In this document: positions 1 to 7,655 of the stretch, in pieces
Layout: each line of letters begins with the position of its first letter
Numbering within the stretch: position 1 is the first letter of the stretch
NCBI RefSeq assembly: GCF_016469335.1
Contig: NZ_CP059888.1
Span: forward strand, 1,364,001 to 1,428,000
Length of the DNA stretch: 64,000 nucleotides
Reading direction: 5' to 3'
Source of the DNA: Flocculibacter collagenilyticus
GTDB taxonomy: Bacteria; Pseudomonadota; Gammaproteobacteria; Enterobacterales; Alteromonadaceae
Position numbers and translations under genes: made by a program
Notes under the pieces: generated by a model
Told to the model about the DNA's origin: nothing
The model's database searches: none
The model's input: only the letters and a program-made list of their open reading frames with translations

Positions 1-170
1 AGCTTTTGAATGATGAGAAAGAGATTAATCAGGCGCTTATCGACAAAGCAAAGCAAACATTTAAAGTGGTTGATGGTATGAACCTCCCTAAAGCACATAG
101 TGCTCGCCATAAAGCACTACGGGAGGAATTTGATAGTATTTTGAATAATGAAGAGGCACGAAAAAAATAA
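1..170 (+). CDS. C-terminal fragment of an unknown protein
   Basis: The window opens inside a plus-strand frame (codons begin at position 3) that runs 55 codons to a TAA at 168-170. The visible tail is charged and apparently helical, has no membrane segment, and ends in EEARKK. The stop lies one base from the stop of the convergent gene at 172. Too little is present to assign a family, and the N-terminal part is outside the window. Coding status rests on the open frame reaching the edge and the tight stop-to-stop arrangement with the next gene. Confidence 0.6.
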   Translation, partial: LLNDEKEINQALIDKAKQTFKVVDGMNLPKAHSARHKALREEFDSILNNEEARKK

Positions 171-171
171 G

Positions 172-603
172 CTACTTCAGTAAGTTTGAAAAATATTTTA
201 AATTATCAATTCGTTGCTCAATCATTTTAATTTCGCACTTTTTATAAAATAGCGCCCCTACTTGGGTGTTTGGCAATTGCAACAAGTACTGCCACCCGCA
301 ACTTTCTTTTACCATTTTGTCGTAAAATATTTTTTCCTTCTTCGCTTTTGCTAAAGCGTCTTTTCGTCCTTTGTTGCGTGCAATTTCTTCTAATCCCACA
401 GTCAGGCTGTTTTCCCAAGACTCTTGAATGCGCTGTAAGGATGCAATATGTTGATCCAAACATTGGAGCTGTGAGGTAATGGGATCTTTTTTCAAACATG
501 CATCTACTTTGTTTTGTGCTGCCGTTACAGTGCTAGATAAAAACACGTACAACAACATAAATGAGAAAACAGTAGGCTTTACAGCGTTGAAAGATATAGA
601 CAT
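172..603 (-). CDS. Secreted LprI-like protein (DUF1311-type)
   Basis: This 143-residue protein starts with a hydrophobic signal peptide (about residues 10-29, ending near TVTAAQ), so it is probably periplasmic. The mature part has the cysteine spacing of the lysozyme-inhibitor LprI / DUF1311 group: a Cys followed by CLDQ near the start, then YDKMVKESCGW and a late KKCEIKMIEQRIDNLKY. In that group the domain is helical and disulfide-bonded; lysozyme inhibition has been shown for only some members, so no activity is claimed here. It starts at ATG 603, about 60 bases downstream of the kinase stop at 663, and may be transcribed with the kinase operon. The family call is by motif only. Confidence 0.6.
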   Translation of the reverse strand: MSISFNAVKPTVFSFMLLYVFLSSTVTAAQNKVDACLKKDPITSQLQCLDQHIASLQRIQESWENSLTVGLEEIARNKGRKDALAKAKKEKIFYDKMVKESCGWQYLLQLPNTQVGALFYKKCEIKMIEQRIDNLKYFSNLLK

Positions 604-662
604 TATTTTCCTATTAAACTAGTGGTTAAATTATTTATAATTAATTTAAATAAATATACAGG

Positions 663-2075
663 CTAACTTGCAATTACTTTCTGCGTAGGGAGCACAATTG
701 AAAATTTAGCACCGCCTAGGTGACTTTGATTAACATCAATAGTGCCGTGATAGTCGTATACTAAATCGCTAACTATTGCTAAGCCTACACCATGTCCTTG
801 ACTGTAATTATCTAAGCGGGTACCACGCTCAAATAATTGTGATAGATCACTTTGTTTTAAGCCACAACCATCATCTTCTATAGTTAATAATAGATAGTCA
901 GGTTGGTTCTGTGCAGTGATCACAATATTTTTCTTTGCGGCTTTGCAGGCATTATCTAGTAAATTTCCCATTATCTCCATAAAGTCAGTGTCATCTCCAG
1001 CAAAGCTGGTTTGCTGTTCAGATTTAACTTCAATACGTAATTGCTTGTCACGATAAATCTTATTCATTGCATTGGTTAACTGCGCTAGCAGAGGGGCGAT
1101 ACTGATGTGCTTTTTCCAAATGGTACTTGAGCCTGTACTCACTCGCTTTAATTGATGCTCAATGGTGTTATTGATACGGTCTAATTGTTCTTTCAATTCA
1201 TGTTGCTGTGCTAAGGGAGATGTATTAAGTATCGCTAAGGGCGTTTTGAGTGCGTGGGTTAAATCGCTCAGCGCTTTGCTATAGCGTTGCTTTTGTTTAT
1301 CTTGGTTGTTAAGTAGCAAATTAAGATCGGTAACTAGGCTAGTTAACTCTTTAGGAAAATTGTCATCAATTTGTGTTTTATTCCCTTTTTCAATTTCTTT
1401 AATTGCGGCATCTAAGCGTTGAACTGGGCGTAAAAACCACCAAAAACCTAATGAAAGTGAAATAATGATGATAAATGTGGCGGTGAACAATCCCATGAAG
1501 AGGGTGGTGCGGTAGCTTTTATGCTGCTCGTCGATTAGCGCATTATCGTGCAAAATATACACATTGATAGGAATGGCTTTATTATTCGATTCAAATTTAA
1601 GTGGCATGATGGCCGTTAAATAATTATCTTTCTTGTGTGAACTCGTTGCCCAATTGATTTTTCCATAATCTGCGGTAACAGCATTATGTTCTATTCCCTG
1701 CTGCTTGCCTTTAAACTCGCTGCGTTGCGAATTTGAAAATAGCAGCGTACTAATGGTACTTTTTGAGAAGTGAATTGCGGACAGTGATTGCCACAGCATC
1801 CTTTTATCACTCGTCACTACTGCTAAAATACCAGACTTTTCTTGTTCGAAAACAGGAGGCAATAAGCCGTCTTGAACAAATGCGTCACCGTTGCTTACCT
1901 CAATTTCAGCGATAATGTTATATAAGAATGCTTCTATTTTTTGTTGGGTGGTTGTCTGTAAAGAACGGTAATGTGCTTGATCAAGCACCAGCGCAATTAA
2001 AGGAATAATAATCAAAGCGATTGCGATGGCTAGGGTAATAAACCGAGTTCTTAGTGCTAGCGCAGTAATTTGCAT
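663..2075 (-). CDS. PhoQ-like sensor histidine kinase
   Basis: This is a 470-residue inner-membrane sensor kinase. It has an N-terminal membrane helix (about 10-30), a periplasmic sensor domain (about 31-185), a second helix (TLFMGLFTATFIIIISLSLGF), a HAMP-like linker, a phospho-acceptor helix with SDLTHALKTPLA carrying the histidine, and a HATPase domain with the N box (NLLDNACKAA), G1 (EDDGCG) and G2 (GHGVGLAIV). The sensor stretch and the spacing of the H box follow PhoQ, but PhoQ-type Mg/peptide sensing is only inferred. The gene is last of three in the order PepSY-like protein, regulator, kinase, and starts at ATG 2075, 37 bases after the regulator stop. Confidence 0.9.
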   Translation of the reverse strand: MQITALALRTRFITLAIAIALIIIPLIALVLDQAHYRSLQTTTQQKIEAFLYNIIAEIEVSNGDAFVQDGLLPPVFEQEKSGILAVVTSDKRMLWQSLSAIHFSKSTISTLLFSNSQRSEFKGKQQGIEHNAVTADYGKINWATSSHKKDNYLTAIMPLKFESNNKAIPINVYILHDNALIDEQHKSYRTTLFMGLFTATFIIIISLSLGFWWFLRPVQRLDAAIKEIEKGNKTQIDDNFPKELTSLVTDLNLLLNNQDKQKQRYSKALSDLTHALKTPLAILNTSPLAQQHELKEQLDRINNTIEHQLKRVSTGSSTIWKKHISIAPLLAQLTNAMNKIYRDKQLRIEVKSEQQTSFAGDDTDFMEIMGNLLDNACKAAKKNIVITAQNQPDYLLLTIEDDGCGLKQSDLSQLFERGTRLDNYSQGHGVGLAIVSDLVYDYHGTIDVNQSHLGGAKFSIVLPTQKVIAS

Positions 2076-2111
2076 TTTATTCTTTAATGTCTAGTAATTA
2101 ATTGTAGTGGC

Positions 2112-2786
2112 TTAAGCGTGTTCACTAAACTGATAGCCGCGTCCGCGCCTTGTTTTGATAGGGTTGTAACCGTCCCCTAGATTTAGCTTCTTTCTTAATC
2201 GCATAATGAAGACTTCAATGACATTACTATCGAGATCAAAATCCTGATCATAAATATGCTCGGTTAATTCCGTTTTTGTAATGACTTTATCGTCATTCAG
2301 AATTAAATACTCTAGAACTTTATATTCATGGCCCGTTAAGTCAATTTCTTGGCTGTTAATCATAATTGTTTGGCTGCGTGTATTGATGGTCAGTGGGCCT
2401 TTTTCAATTTCTGGAGATGAATCACCAGATGCTCTACGAATTAACGCATTACACCTTGCAAGAAGTTCTTCAGAATGAAAGGGTTTGGTTAAGTAGTCAT
2501 CTGCGCCTGCGTCTAATCCCGCAACTTTTTCTTGCCACTTATCTCGGGCGGTAAGGATAATAATTGGCGTAGTAATATTATTTTTACGAGCTTTTTTAAT
2601 AAGTTCGATGCCGTCAATTTTTGGTAAGCCTAAATCGACAATAGCTAAGTCGTACGGGTATTCAACAATTTGAAATAATCCTGCATCACCGTCTGCTGCA
2701 TCATCAACACTATAACCTTCTTGTTGTAGAGTGTTTTTTAATGGCTCACGTATCTGATCTTCATCTTCTACAATTAATATACGCAT
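2112..2786 (-). CDS. PhoP-like OmpR-family response regulator
   Basis: This 224-residue regulator has an N-terminal receiver (VEDED acidic pocket, phospho-acceptor Asp in AIVDLGLP, Thr in ILTARD, Lys in TKPF) and a C-terminal winged helix (HEYKVLEYLILN, then RGRGYQFS). It should bind DNA as a dimer after phosphorylation by the kinase encoded next at 663-2075. A longer frame begins at a TTG four codons upstream (2798), but the family begins directly with MRILIVEDE, so ATG 2786 was chosen. The gene follows the PepSY-like gene by about 16 bases. The assignment to the PhoP subgroup is by resemblance, for example DKWQEKVAGLDAGADDY. Confidence 0.92.
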   Translation of the reverse strand: MRILIVEDEDQIREPLKNTLQQEGYSVDDAADGDAGLFQIVEYPYDLAIVDLGLPKIDGIELIKKARKNNITTPIIILTARDKWQEKVAGLDAGADDYLTKPFHSEELLARCNALIRRASGDSSPEIEKGPLTINTRSQTIMINSQEIDLTGHEYKVLEYLILNDDKVITKTELTEHIYDQDFDLDSNVIEVFIMRLRKKLNLGDGYNPIKTRRGRGYQFSEHA

Positions 2787-2802
2787 ACTGTTTCTCAACC
2801 TA

Positions 2803-3048
2803 CTACTGTTTTTTTACTCGGCCGTTGGGCGTAACAACTAAAGTAGTGACAACCCCTTTTTTGGTAAGCATTCGTACTTTAAAGTTTTGATTTACTTTTT
2901 CTACTTTCAACACTTTACCTTGTACTTGCTTTTTAACCACCCGCACAGCGTCTTGCTTGCTTTTAACCACATTACTATTGTTAGCGAAGGTGTTATGCGG
3001 GATTAGAAGAACAATACTTATGATTAATGCTACAAGTAATAAACGCAT
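2803..3048 (-). CDS. Small periplasmic PepSY-like protein
   Basis: This 81-residue protein has a signal peptide (MRLLLVALIISIVLLIP, cleaved near TFANN). The remaining 57 residues look like one PepSY half-domain: AVRVVKKQVQGKVLKVEKV, then a beta-hairpin ending in VVTPNGRVKK. PepSY modules are usually periplasmic and inhibitory or ligand-binding. It is the first gene of the PhoP/PhoQ-like operon (16 bases before the regulator start), so a role in modulating the sensor kinase is a reasonable but unproven inference. The domain call rests on a short stretch. Confidence 0.75.
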   Translation of the reverse strand: MRLLLVALIISIVLLIPHNTFANNSNVVKSKQDAVRVVKKQVQGKVLKVEKVNQNFKVRMLTKKGVVTTLVVTPNGRVKKQ

Positions 3049-3113
3049 CGACTATTCCTAATAAACAGATGTATTCGCTAGTGTAATTCGTAATGCTGAT
3101 AATTAAAACTCGA

Positions 3114-3722
3114 TTATTCGGCCACCGAAATATTTAATGCTATTTTTAGCTTTTTTCCGGGGTGTGAATCTGTATAAGTCTGTAGTGTTTGTCCTTTGTA
3201 TCGGTAGGTAACATGATAACCCTTAAGTTTACGCTCAACGTGGTTTGTTACTTCGGTTATTTCGCAGTGCTCACGATACTCAACGTGATGATGGTGGCGG
3301 CGTTTACTACTCCCTTCGGCATCATGCGCGATGGATGCACCTAAAATGGCACCTGCCACTGTGCCTACACGCTTATTAGACTTATTATGCCCAATGGCAT
3401 TACCAATAGCGCCACCTATTATGGCGCCGAAGATTTCTGGAGTGGCAGAATCTTTTCGCTTATGGTGGACTGTTACTGGCTCAACCCAGCAGTTTTTTAC
3501 AGGAGTAGAGTGGTGAATAGTTTTAAAAACGGGCTCAGCACTTAGCACGGTAGCGTAGTCGTAAAGAGTCCCTGAGTTGTGGTGTAGAGCACTTTCTTCT
3601 ATTGCAGAATAGTACTCGTTGTTAGACTGACTTTTTTCTAACTCTGCTGCATACGTTGGCTGCGCCACTAATTGTGAAGCGGTCAAAATACATAGGCCAG
3701 ATAATAATGTTAATGCTTTCAC
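3114..3722 (-). CDS. Glycine-zipper outer-membrane or periplasmic protein
   Basis: The 202-residue protein has a signal peptide (to about residue 25, QPTYAAE) and a central glycine zipper (IFGAIIGGAIGNAIG, then VGTVAGAILGASIAHD) of the 17-kDa-antigen / Rick_17kDa type. A His/Arg-rich stretch (KRRHHHHVEYREHCEI) and a conserved-looking tail (GYHVTYRYKGQTLQTYT) follow. Such proteins sit in or near the outer membrane; this one has no lipobox. The start is GTG 3722, supported by a GAGGAAG ribosome site 8 bases upstream. It stands alone just upstream of the PepSY/PhoP/PhoQ-like operon and could be part of its envelope-stress theme, which is inference only. Confidence 0.8.
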   Translation of the reverse strand: MKALTLLSGLCILTASQLVAQPTYAAELEKSQSNNEYYSAIEESALHHNSGTLYDYATVLSAEPVFKTIHHSTPVKNCWVEPVTVHHKRKDSATPEIFGAIIGGAIGNAIGHNKSNKRVGTVAGAILGASIAHDAEGSSKRRHHHHVEYREHCEITEVTNHVERKLKGYHVTYRYKGQTLQTYTDSHPGKKLKIALNISVAE

Positions 3723-3838
3723 AATGGTCTTCCTCTATTAACCTTTGTAATAAGCATAATGGACATTAGCTGAACATAATCTGAACCTAGCTTACTTTGT
3801 TACTTAACTCGACAAATTCAAAAGTATGCCTGATGCAC

Positions 3839-4327
3839 TTAGCAAGCAATTAAATGCTCTTTTTGGTTCTCTTTATAATACAAGTGAAGCTTAATAGACT
3901 CGTCTGCACCTGCAGAATAGAAGTCGCCTACACTGTTATTACACCACTTTTTAGTACGAGCAAGTAATTTAGTTGCTTTCTTCTCGTAAGAGTCCAGTGA
4001 AAGTTTTACGTAAACGTGGGTAGTGTTGTCTGAAGTGCGTACCGCACCTTTATAATTCCACTCCTCCACGCGTTTAATGTCATCTAATACTTTTGATAAA
4101 GACGCTTCAATACTTGCATCCATACTAGACGGAACCGTGTCGAAGGTATAAGAAGCAGGCGTTATGTACGCTTTGCCCGTTATCAGTACAGAAATGGTTA
4201 AGACAGCAACGGTAACTAATGCCGCTGTCTTAGATAGTCCAGCCATTTTTGAAAACTGAGCGACTTTACTTTGCTTAGCAGATAAATCGAGGGGGGCTTT
4301 ATCTGTGGTATTGTTTAGAGCATTCAT
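3839..4327 (-). CDS. Single-pass membrane protein of unknown function
   Basis: No family is recognised. The 162-residue product has a short cytoplasmic N-terminus, one membrane helix (about residues 35-55, TAALVTVAVLTISVLITGKAY) and an outside domain of about 105 residues with two cysteines. The start was set at ATG 4327 because GAGGAAAA sits 8 bases upstream; a frame extension of seven codons (to 4348) has no such site. The gene is flanked by non-overlapping minus-strand genes and shows no clear operon. Confidence 0.65.
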   Translation of the reverse strand: MNALNNTTDKAPLDLSAKQSKVAQFSKMAGLSKTAALVTVAVLTISVLITGKAYITPASYTFDTVPSSMDASIEASLSKVLDDIKRVEEWNYKGAVRTSDNTTHVYVKLSLDSYEKKATKLLARTKKWCNNSVGDFYSAGADESIKLHLYYKENQKEHLIAC

Positions 4328-4480
4328 ACGTTTTTCCTCATGACACATAAGATTATAAGTATGCTTTTATGCACATTAAATCTAATTTATATACTGTTAA
4401 CGGTCGTGGTTAAAAACCCTTTAGTAACCACGTCCAGAATGCCATTTAACAACACACACTTGTGTAAAGTTTTTAATCCA

Positions 4481-4780
4481 TCAAGGTAGAACCTTTTTAA
4501 ATGGCTTTACAATTGTTGATTTATATACACCGCCAGTAATGTAAGGATCGCAGTCTGCCCACGTTTGGGCGTCCGATAAACTATCGAACTCAGCCACTAC
4601 TAGCGAGCCTGTAAATCCATTATTTCCGGGGTCGGTGCTATCTATTGCAGGTAACGGACCTGCAATTAACAGTCGTCCTTGGTTTTTAAGTTCTGTTAGC
4701 CTAACAATGTGTAGGTCACGCACTTGTTGTCTTAATTCAAGGCTATTTTCAACGTCTTCAGAACAAATCATGTACCACAT
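4481..4780 (-). CDS. yciI: YciI-family protein
   Basis: This 99-residue protein matches the YciI fold (ferredoxin-like dimer) along its whole length. It begins MWYMICSEDV, has the RLTELKNQGRLLIAGPLPA stretch with a conserved Gly-Pro, and ends with FDSLSDAQTWADCDPY followed by the ITGGVYKSTIVKPF strand. The conserved histidine/aspartate pair of the putative active site is seen in RDLHIVR and DCDPY. Cellular function is unknown in most bacteria. It follows the hydrolase gene at 4799 by about 18 bases on the same strand and may share its transcript. Confidence 0.9.
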   Translation of the reverse strand: MWYMICSEDVENSLELRQQVRDLHIVRLTELKNQGRLLIAGPLPAIDSTDPGNNGFTGSLVVAEFDSLSDAQTWADCDPYITGGVYKSTIVKPFKKVLP

Positions 4781-4798
4781 TTACTACTACCTATCTTG

Positions 4799-5701
4799 TT
4801 ATTTAATTGCATATTGCCCTTCCTTTGGTGAAGAAATAAGTTGATTGATCTTTCTCGCCCGCAATGTATCTAATATAAATTGGTGAATATGTGGCTCAGT
4901 TAGCATGCCTATATGGCTTAGGGACTCTACAGTGATGTTACTAGCATTAGGTAAGTGAGCATTTGGATATGGATATACAATGAGATCGTGTTGCGAAGCA
5001 AGGGTGGTAACATTTGTATGGGGAGCAAGCTCGTGAAGCGTAGGAAGCGCTTTTAAAAATGGACTATCAACATGAAAAAGAGATTTCATCCATGTAAGGA
5101 AGTAATTGTTTACTAATTGAGTACCGGAGTGTGGAGAGCCTAGTGTAATGATGCTATCTATGTGATTAGCGTAGTCAGGTTTATGTTTTAATAGTAAACG
5201 AGTCATGAGGCCTCCCATCGAGTGGGCGACTATATTTAGTTTTTGTTCAGGGTGAGCGCGTAAGATGTTATCGATTTGCGCGGATAAACGCTGAATATAA
5301 TTATCAAGGTTAACGTAAGGTAAGCCCATGTCTACCGCATAAGTGGTACAGTCATTTTCTTCCAAAAATTTTCGCATTCCCCAAAAACATGTACCATCTG
5401 CATGAAATCCATGTATACATAAAATAACGGGAGGTGCTTTCAGTTGGCGTGCATTTTTTACAATAAGACAGGAATTAGCTAATGGCTGATGTGTGTATTT
5501 ATTTTTACTTAATGCCCACCAGACAAGTGAGGCTAGCCCTTTAATGATTTGAATGGCGAAAGCAAATAACTGCGATTTAGAAAGTGAAGAGAAGGGGATG
5601 TTTTTTGCAGCATAAATATTTTTTATTTTTATATATGCAAACGCGATTGCACAGCCATAAGCTAAGCAAACTAAAAATAAAAAAATGAGCAATACTTGCA
5701 T
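4799..5701 (-). CDS. Membrane-anchored alpha/beta hydrolase (lipase-like)
   Basis: This protein of about 300 residues has an N-terminal membrane helix (VLLIFLFLVCLAYGCAIAFAY) and an alpha/beta-hydrolase domain. The visible motifs are the oxyanion loop CIHGFHADGTCFW, the nucleophile elbow IVAHSMGGLMTRLL with the catalytic serine, a likely acid in ASQHDLIVYP, and a likely histidine in SLSHIGML. This is the pattern of triacylglycerol-lipase and palmitoyl-thioesterase-like enzymes; the substrate is unknown. A 28-codon upstream extension exists, but ATG 5701 places the anchor helix at the N-terminus and has a GAGGG site about 10 bases upstream. Confidence 0.8.
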   Translation of the reverse strand: MQVLLIFLFLVCLAYGCAIAFAYIKIKNIYAAKNIPFSSLSKSQLFAFAIQIIKGLASLVWWALSKNKYTHQPLANSCLIVKNARQLKAPPVILCIHGFHADGTCFWGMRKFLEENDCTTYAVDMGLPYVNLDNYIQRLSAQIDNILRAHPEQKLNIVAHSMGGLMTRLLLKHKPDYANHIDSIITLGSPHSGTQLVNNYFLTWMKSLFHVDSPFLKALPTLHELAPHTNVTTLASQHDLIVYPYPNAHLPNASNITVESLSHIGMLTEPHIHQFILDTLRARKINQLISSPKEGQYAIK

Positions 5702-6080
5702 TCTTGAAGAACCCTCAGTGCAATAGTGCAATTCGCATACTGTCCATGATGAACACCAATTCATGATGTGAATCAACAACACCACCAGCCATTTAGTTCT
5801 TCTAGAACAATTATTATGCTGAGGTACAATGCACTTAAGTCGTATTTCAGCGCATCTAAGTTTAACTGCTATTGATTTCTATGCATTAGCCTTACTCCCA
5901 GTTAAAGAATAGACAAAAAATTCACATTTTGCATACATTTGTCGGGAGTATTAGGCTTAAAACTTAAGTTTTCAGGCAACTATATGAATATTAAAAAAAT
6001 AAAGTTTAAACAAGCAAAGTGATTTGAAGGCTGTTAAAGTGAGCATGTTAATGAATACCTATCAACACGCTCTAGCACCA
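5702..6080. other. Intergenic region of about 380 bp
   Basis: AT-rich sequence between two minus-strand genes. It should carry the promoter of the hydrolase (4799-5701) and the end of the transcript from 6848. No convincing promoter, strong hairpin or ORF above about 30 codons was seen, apart from the in-frame upstream extension of the hydrolase to 5785. Confidence 0.5.
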
Positions 6081-6848
6081 TTACCACTTTTTCTTTGGCG
6101 CGAATAGTTCGTCTAGTTCATCATGTTCTGCTTCAGCGCGTTTTTTACGGTCTTCCGCATTAGCAGATTTTAATTCGCCAACAATTTCTTCTAATTGTTG
6201 TGAAATATAAGCTCTTCTTTTAGTGGTGTATTCATCAGCAAACGATTGTGCGTCCATCGTTGCTAATGCCTTTTCAAAATATTGACGAGCAGAACCAAGC
6301 ATATTACTTTTCTTCGCCATAAGCCCGCGTTTAATTTGGCTTTCAACATTAATGCGAAGTTGTAGTTTTTCTAAGTTTTTATCTTCTACCATGAATAACT
6401 GTGTATCTAGTACACCTTTGGCATTTTCGGTGCGCAGAATTGCTCTTAATTTTTTAATGCCTTGTAACATAGCAACTAGCTGCTTATCGTTATCAGGTAA
6501 TTTAACTGAATCACTTGATTCGTTCGCGCCTGCGGCAGGTGCACTCTCAGCACGAGCCTTAGCATCACCTAAACGCTTTTTTATTTCTTTAGCCTCGGGT
6601 TGTAATTCGCTCATTGTTTTTAAGGCTTCAAAAATACGTTTATGCAAAATTTTAATTAAATTACCAGACATCGGGATATTGGCGCCGTTCATTAGCACAT
6701 TTTCCGTTTCTTCAATGACTGTTTTTAACTTAGCAGTTTCTTGCCTACGTTGTCGTTCACGCTTTTGTTTGTTTTGTTGTACTGCGTTTACAAAAATTCC
6801 AATAATTACAAGCGCAACTATTAAAACGACAATGATAGAAATGACCAT
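6081..6848 (-). CDS. Membrane-anchored coiled-coil protein, function unknown
   Basis: The 255-residue protein starts with a single membrane helix (about 3-22, ISIIVVLIVALVIIGIFV). A long, strongly charged, helical cytoplasmic part follows, with coiled-coil character and a TPR-like helix pair near the end (LGSARQYFEKALATMDAQ). The tail is lysine-rich (ELFAPKKKW). No catalytic motif is visible and I do not recognise a named family. It lies directly downstream (about 100 bp) of the soluble kinase and receiver-TPR genes on the same strand, so a structural role in that signalling cluster is possible. Confidence 0.75.
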   Translation of the reverse strand: MVISIIVVLIVALVIIGIFVNAVQQNKQKRERQRRQETAKLKTVIEETENVLMNGANIPMSGNLIKILHKRIFEALKTMSELQPEAKEIKKRLGDAKARAESAPAAGANESSDSVKLPDNDKQLVAMLQGIKKLRAILRTENAKGVLDTQLFMVEDKNLEKLQLRINVESQIKRGLMAKKSNMLGSARQYFEKALATMDAQSFADEYTTKRRAYISQQLEEIVGELKSANAEDRKKRAEAEHDELDELFAPKKKW

Positions 6849-6947
6849 GTAAATTCCTACACAAGATGACCTAAATACTACGGTGTTCTAACATACTACC
6901 TAATTTTTTAGAAATAAGGTAGCGTCATGTTTTACAAACAAAAACCG

Positions 6948-7655
6948 TTAGGGCAGGGTTAATGTAAAAGTACTGCCTCCTAACTCACCTCCATTGGTTA
7001 ATGCAATTTCACCACATTTACCTTTATTAGTATGCGCACTAGCTATCATTCTTGCAAAAAATAAGCCCAATCCTGTTCTACCAGCGTTTAAATTAATATC
7101 CTGCATTGGCATTTCGGTTATTTCTAGCATTGACTGCGGGTAGCCGTCACCATCATCTTCAATGGTTAAGACGAGTTGATTATTTTTTTCATGTGCCGAG
7201 ACTTTTATTTTGGTTTTAGTGTAACGCAGTGCATTTACAATAATATCATTAAGTAGGTTAGCGATAAGGCTGCCATCCATGTACCAAGCTAAATCAGGTT
7301 GAACGTTTAGTTCAATAGATAAATCCCGATTTTCGATATAAAAACGATTGGTTTCGATGACCTCATCACAAATGTCATCCAAGTAATGCTCTTCAATCAT
7401 AAGCGGAAGTTGATTTTTTTCTGCGCGATATAAAGACAATAGCTGTAGTAGATTGGTGTTAAGGCGAGAGGCTTCGTAATGAATTTTAGCGAGTTCGTTA
7501 GACTCTTTTTCATTTTTATTCGCAGTGTCTCCGCTAAGTTGGTCAATTGACTGGATAAGCATGCATAATGAGTTCTTCATGTCATGCACCGCCGATGCCA
7601 GCACGGTCGAAAAGTCGATGGTGCTGTTATGATCTGGACGAAGATCCTCATTCAT
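6948..7655 (-). CDS. Soluble sensor histidine kinase
   Basis: This short (235-residue) kinase has no membrane segment or obvious sensor domain. It has an H box (SAVHDMKNSLCML, histidine near residue 24) and a full HATPase domain: N box LLNDIIVNALRYT, G1 EDDGDGYP and G2 RTGLGLFFARMI. Its start codon overlaps the end of the receiver-TPR gene by 8 bases (ATG 7655, TGA 7648), which implies translational coupling and makes that protein its likely partner. Input may come through the partner or the membrane-anchored protein encoded at 6081. Confidence 0.9.
   Translation of the reverse strand: MNEDLRPDHNSTIDFSTVLASAVHDMKNSLCMLIQSIDQLSGDTANKNEKESNELAKIHYEASRLNTNLLQLLSLYRAEKNQLPLMIEEHYLDDICDEVIETNRFYIENRDLSIELNVQPDLAWYMDGSLIANLLNDIIVNALRYTKTKIKVSAHEKNNQLVLTIEDDGDGYPQSMLEITEMPMQDINLNAGRTGLGLFFARMIASAHTNKGKCGEIALTNGGELGGSTFTLTLP

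Noticed and set aside
6352-6852. 166-residue ORF on the plus strand
   Set aside because: It lies wholly antisense to the coiled-coil membrane protein gene at 6081-6848, and its composition follows the antisense codons.
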